This document shows positions 14,321 through 21,319 of a stretch of DNA of 25,523 bases, one piece after another; positions within the stretch are counted from its first letter, which is position 1; each line of letters begins with the position of its first letter. This DNA is from SIG672 sp045535095 (GTDB taxonomy: Bacteria; Bacillota; Clostridia; Oscillospirales; CAG-272), in NCBI GenBank assembly GCA_045535095.1, contig JAZSKY010000009.1, forward strand, positions 1 to 25,523. Direction: 5' to 3'. The notes under the pieces are model-generated. The model did no database searches and was not told the origin of the DNA. It was given only the letters and a program-made list of their open reading frames with translations. Both the position numbers and the translations under genes were made by a program.

Positions 14321-14605
14321 TTGGAATATTTCGTTTATTTCATAGTTGCCTTCGTACGTCTCGTTCTGACGCTTCTTCAGTTTCTGATGCTTGGACGCGC
14401 GATAATGTCGTGGTTCATTCGTGACGGCGACTCAAAGCTTTACGATTTTCTGTACTATACGACCGAGCCTGCGATCGTGCCTGTAAGATGGCTTCTTGCA
14501 AAGCTCGGACTTTCCGGAGACGGAATGATGATCGATATATCCTTCCTCGTGACCGTTCTCGTTCTTTCGATAGTGCAGATCCTTCTCCCGGTGGTGACTC
14601 TCTGA
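14321..14605 (+). CDS. YggT family membrane protein
   Basis: A 94-residue integral membrane protein with two hydrophobic segments (about 3-27 and 70-93) joined by a loop that carries the family signature MSWF and TTEPAIVPVRWLL. YggT/YlmG proteins are linked to division and envelope function in Gram-positives, without a known enzyme activity. The start is TTG (14321) with CGGAG 9 nt upstream. It follows sepF by 21 bp and overlaps ylmH by one base (TGATG), so the three are translated together. The same order is found in Bacillus and Streptococcus. Confidence 0.9.
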   Translation: MEYFVYFIVAFVRLVLTLLQFLMLGRAIMSWFIRDGDSKLYDFLYYTTEPAIVPVRWLLAKLGLSGDGMMIDISFLVTVLVLSIVQILLPVVTL

Positions 14606-15393
14606 TGAAGAGCGAGTCGATCGGACTTTCGGGAGACGAAAGGCTGCTTTTTGCCAAAACGGACGATATGAAGGAGAAGGCGCGCCGCGGAAGAGTTGCG
14701 TCGAGCGTCTTTCTGACGCCGGGCGAGCAGGCGGCAGTCAGTGCCTATCTTTCTAGTACGCACTGCGATCTGGAATACGCATTTCTTGGCGGATACGGTG
14801 ACGCAGAGCGGAAAATGCTCGTCGTTTTTCCCGACTATATCACGCCTGAGTATTTCGACTCGGACGAGGTTTTTCGCGCCGTTATGATAAGACCTTGCGG
14901 AGGCGAGGAGATAGATCACAAGTCCTATCTCGGCTCTCTTATGGGACTTTCGATAAAGCGCGAGGCTGTTGGAGATATAGTCATTTTACCCGAAGGCGCG
15001 GTGGTTTTCTGCACACCGCACGTTGCCGCGATGATATGCGATAATCCCTCTCCGCTCGAGCGAGTCGGCAGATACAAGGTGTCGTCCGAATACGCGGAAA
15101 GGTCTCTTTACGAGAATTTTCAGAGAAAATACGAGGAGATCTGCGTCATTATGGCGTCCCTTCGTCTTGACTGCGCGGTCGCCGCTCTTGCGAACGTTTC
15201 AAGAGGCGCGGCGCAGGAGAAGATCCTCGCAAGAGATGTGCGTCTCTGCCACAAGGAGGAGACCTCGGTCAGCGCCCAGATAGCAGAAGGGGACACGCTC
15301 TCTGTAAGAGGAGTCGGCAAATTTATAGTAGGTGAGATCTGCGGTGAAACGAGAAGCGGCAGACTCAAGGTAATGTTAAAGCATTACGTTTAA
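14605..15393 (+). CDS. ylmH: YlmH family S4-domain RNA-binding protein
   Basis: At 262 residues it matches YlmH, a ribosome-associated RNA-binding protein of the division cluster. The N-terminal part has FLTPGEQAA and LGGYGDAERKMLVVFPDY, and the middle has SYLGSLMGLSIKREAVGDI. The C-terminal S4 domain (about 180-260) has VSRGAAQEKILARDV, GDTLSVRGVGKF and SGRLKVMLKHY. The start is the ATG at 14605, which shares its A with the yggT stop (TGATG), with GGTGG upstream. The frame is open back to 14488, but that extension overlaps yggT and would code a basic, non-homologous stretch, so I reject it. A 6-bp hairpin (15398-15413) follows in the gap to divIVA. Confidence 0.93.
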   Translation: MKSESIGLSGDERLLFAKTDDMKEKARRGRVASSVFLTPGEQAAVSAYLSSTHCDLEYAFLGGYGDAERKMLVVFPDYITPEYFDSDEVFRAVMIRPCGGEEIDHKSYLGSLMGLSIKREAVGDIVILPEGAVVFCTPHVAAMICDNPSPLERVGRYKVSSEYAERSLYENFQRKYEEICVIMASLRLDCAVAALANVSRGAAQEKILARDVRLCHKEETSVSAQIAEGDTLSVRGVGKFIVGEICGETRSGRLKVMLKHYV

Positions 15394-15397
15394 ATAA

Positions 15398-15413
15398 CTC
15401 GCGAAAGCGCGAG
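15398..15413 (+). repeat. Short hairpin between ylmH and divIVA
   Basis: CTCGCG (15398-15403) pairs with CGCGAG (15408-15413) around AAAG. An A/G-rich stretch, not a T run, follows, so it is not a terminator; it may mark an mRNA processing or stability site. Confidence 0.4.
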
Positions 15414-15430
15414 AAGAAAGGGGCGATCAG

Positions 15431-16138
15431 ATGCTTCCGCCTTATGAACTTGAAAATAAAAAATTCACGAAAGCGATAAAAGGGTACAGCAGTGCCGAGG
15501 TTGACGAGCATCTTGCCTTCGTCACCGAAAAGTACACCGAGCTTTATAACGCGTACAACGACCTCGAGCGCAGACTCAGAAAGGCAGAGGCGGAGCTTGC
15601 CGTCTGCAAGAAGAAAGAGGAAGAGACGAACGTAACTCTCAGTAACGCGCGTGACGAGGCTCGCAGGATTATCGAAGAGGCAGAGTCTCACGCAGAAGAC
15701 GTGAGAGACGCAGCAAAGGAAGAGACCGACAAGATCCTTATCGAGTTCAAGAGACAGATAAAGATCGAAAAGGACGCGCTTCGTATCCTTCAGGCGCGCG
15801 TTGCCGAATTCAGAGATAACATATACAGTCAGTATCATCAGCATATCGAGCTGCTCGAGTCGATAGTGCCCGAGATAGAGCATCAGGAGGAGGACGATTG
15901 GAGCCTCCCCGACAACGAGTACGTTACAATGGCGGTTCATCAGATACAGCTCGACGTTGCGGACAAGCGCGCGGACAACGCTCGCGGAGTTCGCTCGAGA
16001 GAGCAGATCAGCGACGAGCTTCTTGAAAGACTCGTCACCGAAAGAGAGACCTTCCGCGGTCTCGGTCAGGCGGCGCTCGGCTACGATCTTGAAAACGAGC
16101 CGCTTATCGACGTCCGCCGCTCTAAAAAAGAAAACTAA
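15431..16138 (+). CDS. divIVA: DivIVA-domain cell division/polarity protein
   Basis: The 235-residue protein begins with the DivIVA lipid-binding region (1-40): LENKKFTKAIKGYSSAEVDEHL, read in two parts as LENKKF and KGYSSAEVDEHL. A long coiled coil follows (about 30-135), rich in Glu, Lys and Arg, with a heptad pattern through LERRLRKAEAELAVCKKK and onward. The C-terminal part (about 150-235) is acidic and less ordered, ending in RRSKKEN. DivIVA marks curved membrane at septa and poles and recruits partners. AAGGGGC precedes the ATG. Its place between ylmH and ileS is the classic Firmicutes arrangement. Confidence 0.92.
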   Translation: MLPPYELENKKFTKAIKGYSSAEVDEHLAFVTEKYTELYNAYNDLERRLRKAEAELAVCKKKEEETNVTLSNARDEARRIIEEAESHAEDVRDAAKEETDKILIEFKRQIKIEKDALRILQARVAEFRDNIYSQYHQHIELLESIVPEIEHQEEDDWSLPDNEYVTMAVHQIQLDVADKRADNARGVRSREQISDELLERLVTERETFRGLGQAALGYDLENEPLIDVRRSKKEN

Positions 16139-16197
16139 TCGGTTGCCACGCGCAGCTTTTAATAAAATGATCACAATAAAGGAGTTTCCATACTACA

Positions 16198-18993
16198 ATG
16201 GCTAAGGATTACACAAGTACACTTAATCTGCCGCAAACGAATTTTTCGATGCGCGCAAATCTTCCCCAGAGAGAGCCCGAAACTATAAAATATTGGAACG
16301 AGATAGGACTTTACGAGCTTCTTGACAAAAACGGAGCAGACAAGCCTCTTTTCGAGCTTCACGACGGACCTCCCTTCTCGAACGGACGCCTTCACATGGG
16401 CCACGCGCTCAACAAGATCCTCAAGGACTTCATTAACAAGTCTAAGGTAATGGGCGGATACCGCATTTCCTTTATCCCCGGCTGGGATAACCACGGTATG
16501 CCTATCGAGAGCGCTATTATCAAAAAGAGCAAGCTCGACAGAAAGAAGATGTCGATTCCCGAGTTCAGAAACGCTTGTCACGATTTCGCGCAGGATTTCG
16601 TAAACATTCAGCGCGAGCAGTTCATTCGTCTCGGTATCGTTGCAGACTGGGATAATCCTTACCTCACTATGGACCCCAAATTCGAGGAGCGCGAGGTAAA
16701 GGTGTTCGGCGAGATGTTCCGCAAGGGATACATCTATAAGGGACTCAAGCCCGTTTACTGGTGCCCTCACGACGAGACCGCTCTCGCAGAGGCAGAGATC
16801 GAGTACCAGACCGACAAGTGCACCTCTATTTACGTAAAATTCAAGGTAAGCGACGCTCTTGGCAAGCTTGACGCGTCCCGCCTTGACAAAACATATTTCA
16901 TAATCTGGACGACTACCCCCTGGACTCTCCCCGGAAACCTCGCTATCGCGGTAAATCCCGACGAGATCTACGCGGTTGTCAGAAACCTCGACAAGGACGA
17001 GGACTACATCGTTGCAAAGGCACTCGCTGAAAAGACGATGAAGGACGGAAAGGTTGAAAATTACGAGATCGTTTCCGAGTTCAAGGGCAGAGAGCTTGAG
17101 CTTATGAAGGCTTCTCACCCCTTCCTTGACAGAGAAAGCGTACTCCTTCTTGCAGATTACGTCACTATGGACAGCGGTACGGGCTGCGTTCATACCGCTC
17201 CCGGCTTCGGTGCAGACGACTACATCACCTGCAAGAAGTACAATATGGACATCATCGTTCCGGTTGACGACAGAGGCTATCAGACCTCTGATGCAGGCAA
17301 GTTTGCAGGAATGTACTACGAAAAGTCCAATCAGGCAATTCTTGACGATATGACCGAAAGCGGCGCACTCTTTGCATCTGAGGAGATCGAGCACGAATAT
17401 CCTCACTGCTGGAGATGTAAGCACCCCATCATCTTCCGCGCAACTCCTCAGTGGTTCTGCTCCGTTGACGCCTTCAAGAAGGAAGCGGAGAAGGCTTGTG
17501 AGGACGTAGAGTGGATCCCCGCCTGGGGCGGCGACCGTATTTCGCAGATGGTTCGCGAAAGAGCAGACTGGTGTATCTCCCGTCAGCGTCACTGGGGACT
17601 TCCCATTCCCGTATTCTACTGCGAGGACTGCGGCAAGGCTATCTGTGACGAGGAGACCGTAAGCTCGGTAGCAAAGCGCTTCGGCGAAAAGGGATCGAAC
17701 AGCTGGTACGAGGACAGCGTAGAGGCACTTCTCCCCGAAAACTACACCTGCCCGCACTGCGGATCCAAAAAGTTTGTGAAAGAGACCAACACGCTCGACG
17801 GTTGGTTTGACTCGGGATCGAGCCATTTCGCAGTTCTCGAGGGTGATAAGAAGGGCAAGTGGCCCGCAGACCTTTACCTCGAGGGTGCCGACCAGTACAG
17901 AGGTTGGTTCCAGTCGTCTCTTCTTACCGCTGTTGCGGCAGGCGGAGAGGGCGCACCCTTCAAGGCGGTTCTTACCCACGGTTGGACTGTTGACGGCGAG
18001 GGCAAGGCAATGCACAAGTCTCTCGGAAACACGATAGCTCCCGATGAAATCGTAAATAAGTACGGCGCAGAGCTCGTTCGTCTCTGGGTTGCATCGAGCG
18101 ATTACAGAGTTGACGTACGCGTTTCGGATAACATCTTCAAGCAGCTTTCCGAGACCTACCGTAAGATCAGAAACACCGCGAGAATCCTTATGGCTAACCT
18201 TAACGGATTTGATCCCGACAGAGATCTTCTTCCCGTCGATAAGCTTCAGGAGATCGACAAGTGGGCACTCTCCCGTCTCAACGGACTCGTCAAGGCTGCA
18301 AGAGAGGCTTACGATAACTACGAATTTCATATCGTATATCACGGCGTAAACAACTTCTGTACTACCGATATGTCCAAGCTTTACGTTGACATCACCAAGG
18401 ACAGAGTTTACACCGAAAAGGCAGATAGCGAGGCACGCCGCTCGGCACAGAGTGCTATGTGGCACATTCTCTCGGCGCTCACCCGTCTTATCGCGCCCCT
18501 TATTTCCTTCACCGCAGAGGAGATCTGGCAGGAAATGCCTCACCTCTCTACCGACAAGAAGGAAAGCGTATTCCTTTGCGATATGCCGGTATTTAACGAG
18601 GAGTGGAATTTCGCAGAGCTGGAGGCAAAGTGGAACAAGCTCTTTGATCTCCGCGATGACGTTATGAAGGCTCTTGAGCTTGCACGTGCAGAAAAGCTCG
18701 TAGGAAAGTCGCTTGACGCAAAGGTTACCCTTTATCTCAGCGGCGAGACGATGGACTTCGTCAAGTCCTTCGGCGATATGCTTCCCACCGTATTTATCGT
18801 ATCCGGCGTTGTTATCTCGGGTGACAAGGCTCCCGAAAATGCATACACCGAGACCGAGAGCGGAATCGGAGTTCTCGTTGAAAGCGCGGACGGCGAAAAG
18901 TGCGACCGCTGCTGGATGTACACGACAGAGCCGATAAGCGACGGAGAGGGAATCCTCTGCCCGCGCTGCAAGAGAATCATCGATAGCTTATGA
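16198..18993 (+). CDS. ileS: Isoleucyl-tRNA synthetase
   Basis: IleRS charges tRNA-Ile and edits valine. At 931 residues it fits the bacterial type 1 enzyme. The class I motif HMGH (near residue 67) follows GPPFSNGRL, and GWDNHGMPIE comes next. The editing domain shows WTTTPWTLPGNLAIAV and the GCVHTAPGFGADDY block. KAMHKSLGN is the KMSKS motif, with the second residue pair altered in a way that still keeps both lysines. A zinc-ribbon-like pair CEDC...CPHC lies at about 480-525. The C-terminal zinc finger CDRC (18901-18912) and CPRC (18958-18969) is complete. The ATG has AAAGGAG about 13 nt upstream, a longish spacing. Only 59 bp separate it from divIVA, so no T-box leader fits. lspA overlaps its stop. 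Confidence 0.96.
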   Translation: MAKDYTSTLNLPQTNFSMRANLPQREPETIKYWNEIGLYELLDKNGADKPLFELHDGPPFSNGRLHMGHALNKILKDFINKSKVMGGYRISFIPGWDNHGMPIESAIIKKSKLDRKKMSIPEFRNACHDFAQDFVNIQREQFIRLGIVADWDNPYLTMDPKFEEREVKVFGEMFRKGYIYKGLKPVYWCPHDETALAEAEIEYQTDKCTSIYVKFKVSDALGKLDASRLDKTYFIIWTTTPWTLPGNLAIAVNPDEIYAVVRNLDKDEDYIVAKALAEKTMKDGKVENYEIVSEFKGRELELMKASHPFLDRESVLLLADYVTMDSGTGCVHTAPGFGADDYITCKKYNMDIIVPVDDRGYQTSDAGKFAGMYYEKSNQAILDDMTESGALFASEEIEHEYPHCWRCKHPIIFRATPQWFCSVDAFKKEAEKACEDVEWIPAWGGDRISQMVRERADWCISRQRHWGLPIPVFYCEDCGKAICDEETVSSVAKRFGEKGSNSWYEDSVEALLPENYTCPHCGSKKFVKETNTLDGWFDSGSSHFAVLEGDKKGKWPADLYLEGADQYRGWFQSSLLTAVAAGGEGAPFKAVLTHGWTVDGEGKAMHKSLGNTIAPDEIVNKYGAELVRLWVASSDYRVDVRVSDNIFKQLSETYRKIRNTARILMANLNGFDPDRDLLPVDKLQEIDKWALSRLNGLVKAAREAYDNYEFHIVYHGVNNFCTTDMSKLYVDITKDRVYTEKADSEARRSAQSAMWHILSALTRLIAPLISFTAEEIWQEMPHLSTDKKESVFLCDMPVFNEEWNFAELEAKWNKLFDLRDDVMKALELARAEKLVGKSLDAKVTLYLSGETMDFVKSFGDMLPTVFIVSGVVISGDKAPENAYTETESGIGVLVESADGEKCDRCWMYTTEPISDGEGILCPRCKRIIDSL

Positions 18994-19535
18994 TGGTATA
19001 CATCTACGCTGCAATAATAGTTTTTTCGGTAATTATCGACCAAATTACAAAGTATGCGGTAGTTGCAAATATGGCTGAGGGGCAGTCGATACCTCTTATT
19101 GAGAACGTTCTGCACCTCACCTATATCACCAACGACGGCGCCGCTATGGGTATGATGGACGATTACAGATGGGTGTTTATGACGGTGTCCACCGTAGCGC
19201 TCATCGGAATATCGGTCTGGCTGTTTGTCTGTCATAAAAAGATAACAAAGCTCTCGGGTATCGCATTTTCGATGGTCGTTGGCGGCGGTATCGGAAATAT
19301 GATCGACCGCATATTCAACGGCGAGGTCTTTGGAGAGGGCGTTGTTATCGACTTTATCGATTTTTGCGCTTTCCCGAATCTCTGGAAATGGATCTTCAAC
19401 GGCGCGGATGCCTTCGTCTGCGTAGGTGTCGGAATTGCAGTTCTCGACATAATACTTGAAGAGGTAAAGAGATACAAAGCCGAAAAGGCGGAAAAGAGCG
19501 GCTCTGCCGAAACTCAGATAAAAGAGGAAAATTAA
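18990..19535 (+). CDS. lspA: Lipoprotein signal peptidase (signal peptidase II)
   Basis: LspA removes signal peptides from diacylglyceryl prolipoproteins, potentially including the M23 lipoprotein in this window. Four hydrophobic segments fit the family (about 3-20, 62-82, 88-104, 137-158). The catalytic aspartates are Asp106 in GNMIDRI and Asp140 in FNGADAF, with ITNDGAAMGM near residue 46-55. At 181 residues it is slightly longer than usual, ending in a charged tail (about 160-181) rich in Lys and Glu. The ATG at 18990 overlaps the ileS stop by 4 bp; a second ATG at 18993 is equally possible. The rluD-family gene starts directly after its stop. Confidence 0.94.
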   Translation: MMVYIYAAIIVFSVIIDQITKYAVVANMAEGQSIPLIENVLHLTYITNDGAAMGMMDDYRWVFMTVSTVALIGISVWLFVCHKKITKLSGIAFSMVVGGGIGNMIDRIFNGEVFGEGVVIDFIDFCAFPNLWKWIFNGADAFVCVGVGIAVLDIILEEVKRYKAEKAEKSGSAETQIKEEN

Positions 19536-20456
19536 ATGACTCATATACCGACCGAAAAAGAAATCGGTTTGAGAATTGACGCTTTTGTGGCGGAACGCGA
19601 GGAAATCACGCGTTCCGCCATTCAAAAACTTATAGAAAAGGGAAACGTCAGGGTAAACGATAAGCCTGTCAAGAAAAGCTACAAGGTAGAGGCTCTTGAC
19701 GTTATCGAGATAGATATTCCCGAGCCCGAGGAGATCTCGGTATCGGCAGAGGATATCCCGCTTGACGTATTTTACGAGGACGACGATCTCATCGTTGTCA
19801 ACAAGCCGAAGGGAATGGTAGTCCATCCCGCGCCCGGAAACTATTCGGGAACGCTCGTAAACGCACTCCTTTTCCACTGTAAGGACTCGCTTTCGGGAAT
19901 AAACGGAGAGATCCGTCCGGGGATAGTCCACCGAATCGACAAGGACACAAGCGGACTGCTCGTCGTTGCTAAAAACGACAAGGCACACAACTCGCTTGCC
20001 GCCCAGATCAAGGAGCACAGCTGCGAGCGCACGTACGAGGCGGTAGTAGTCGGCTCTATGAAGGACGACGAGGGAACGGTCAACGCGCCGATTGCCCGTC
20101 ACCCGTACGATCGCAAGAAAATGGCGATAGTTACAGGCGGACGTGAGGCGATAACACACTGGTCCGTCGTTACGAGATACGAGGGATATACGCATCTTCG
20201 CCTTCGTCTTGAAACGGGAAGAACGCATCAGATAAGAGTTCACATGGCGTCCGTCGGACACAGCGTTTTCTGTGACAGTGTTTACGGAGGGCTTCATACG
20301 AAAACCGAAGCGGTGAACGCATCGAAGATAAACGGACAGTGTCTCCACGCAAGAACGCTTTCGTTTAATCATCCGACAAGCGGCGAGAGAATGCGCTTTG
20401 AAAGTGAGCTTCCCAAATATTTTACCGATCTTCTCGGAAAATTAACTGTTAAGTGA
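19536..20456 (+). CDS. RluA/RluD family 23S rRNA pseudouridine synthase
   Basis: The 306-residue protein has an N-terminal S4 domain (about 10-62: RIDAFVAE, SAIQKLIEKGNVRVN, KKSYKV) and an RluA catalytic domain (about 78-300). The catalytic Asp135 lies in GIVHRIDKDTSGLL. VVNKPKGMVVHPAPG, LVNALLFH, LETGRTHQIRVHM and SVYGG complete the family order. The S4 plus RluA layout is that of RluD (23S rRNA helix 69) but also of paralogues, so I give no symbol. It begins at the base after the lspA stop; AGAGGAA upstream serves as binding site. The lspA-rluD pair after ileS is common in Firmicutes. Confidence 0.92.
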   Translation: MTHIPTEKEIGLRIDAFVAEREEITRSAIQKLIEKGNVRVNDKPVKKSYKVEALDVIEIDIPEPEEISVSAEDIPLDVFYEDDDLIVVNKPKGMVVHPAPGNYSGTLVNALLFHCKDSLSGINGEIRPGIVHRIDKDTSGLLVVAKNDKAHNSLAAQIKEHSCERTYEAVVVGSMKDDEGTVNAPIARHPYDRKKMAIVTGGREAITHWSVVTRYEGYTHLRLRLETGRTHQIRVHMASVGHSVFCDSVYGGLHTKTEAVNASKINGQCLHARTLSFNHPTSGERMRFESELPKYFTDLLGKLTVK

Positions 20457-20468
20457 CTTGGAAAAATT

Positions 20469-21248
20469 ATGAAAATAATCGACGTTCACGCGCATTATGA
20501 CGATTCTCGCTTTGCAGACGATCAGAGCGAGATCCTCACAGAGCTTTTTGACAGCTGCGCGGATAAAATAATAGGCGCGGCAACTAGTGTTGAGTCTTGC
20601 GAGAGACAGATCGCTCTTGCCGAAAAATACGACGGCTTTTACGCGTCGGTGGGAATACATCCCGAAAACGCAAAGGATCAGAAGGATATAGAGAAAACCG
20701 TGTCCGCACTTGAAAAGATGCTTTCTCACCCGAAGGTAGTCGCTATCGGCGAGATAGGACTTGACTACTACTGGGAGGACTATCCCGACAGAGATACGCA
20801 GAAGGCGTATTTCAGAGCGCAGCTCGATCTTGCAAGAAGGAGCGGCTATCCCGTCGTTATTCACGATAGGGAAGCGCACGGCGACTGTCTTGAGATCGTA
20901 AAAGAATACAAGGGCGTGCGAGGAGTTTTCCATAGCTTCAGCGGAAGCGCCGAGATGGCAAAAGAGCTTGTCTCTCTCGGCTGGTACGTATCCTTTTCGG
21001 GAGTTGTCACCTTTAAAAATGCAAGAAAAACCGTCGATGCGGCAGAGGTCGTTCCGATAGACAGAATACTTACCGAAACAGATGCGCCTTATCTCACGCC
21101 GCATCCGTACAGAGGACAGAGAAACGATTCTCACTACGTGCCTCTTATCGTGGAAAAGCTTGCCGAGATAAAGGGCGTATCCCCCGAGGAAATGAACGCC
21201 CAGGTGGCAAAAAACGCAAAAGAACTGTTTGGCTTTGGCAAAAACTGA
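20469..21248 (+). CDS. TatD family metal-dependent hydrolase
   Basis: A 259-residue TIM-barrel protein of the TatD DNase family, of the usual length. The metal-site residues are present: HAH (His7, His9), Glu95 in IGEIGLDYYW, His132 in VIHDR, His155 in VFHSFSG and Asp205 in TETDAPYL, followed by PHPYRG. Members show metal-dependent nuclease activity, including 3'-5' exonuclease; the physiological substrate here is not evident. TTGGAAAAA precedes the ATG. It lies 12 bp behind the rluD-family gene. No terminator follows; the next promoter lies directly behind it. Confidence 0.93.
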   Translation: MKIIDVHAHYDDSRFADDQSEILTELFDSCADKIIGAATSVESCERQIALAEKYDGFYASVGIHPENAKDQKDIEKTVSALEKMLSHPKVVAIGEIGLDYYWEDYPDRDTQKAYFRAQLDLARRSGYPVVIHDREAHGDCLEIVKEYKGVRGVFHSFSGSAEMAKELVSLGWYVSFSGVVTFKNARKTVDAAEVVPIDRILTETDAPYLTPHPYRGQRNDSHYVPLIVEKLAEIKGVSPEEMNAQVAKNAKELFGFGKN

Positions 21249-21254
21249 TCCGTA

Positions 21255-21283
21255 TTGACAATTTACGGCAGAAATGATATAAT
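21255..21283 (+). promoter_or_regulatory. Promoter of the gyrB-like gene
   Basis: TTGACA (21255-21260), 17 bp, TGA plus TATAAT (21278-21283), 37 bp before the TTG start. The -35 lies in the loop of a short CCGTA/TACGG inverted repeat (21250-21268). Confidence 0.88.
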
Positions 21284-21319
21284 CAAAAGAGTGAAAATAA
21301 ACTTAAGGAGAAAACGAAC

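Noticed and set aside
14488..14604. Longer N-terminus for YlmH
   Set aside because: It would overlap yggT by over 100 bp and adds a basic stretch with no counterpart in the family; the TGATG start is better.
16139..16197. T-box leader before ileS
   Set aside because: The gap is far too short.
16171..18543. Very long open frame antisense to ileS (790 codons)
   Set aside because: It lies wholly opposite a complete IleRS gene, has no recognisable domain and is rich in residues expected from reverse-reading of this codon usage.
18732..20372. Long minus-strand frame across lspA and the rluD-family gene
   Set aside because: It is a shadow of three well-supported plus-strand genes, with no ribosome binding site or known motif.
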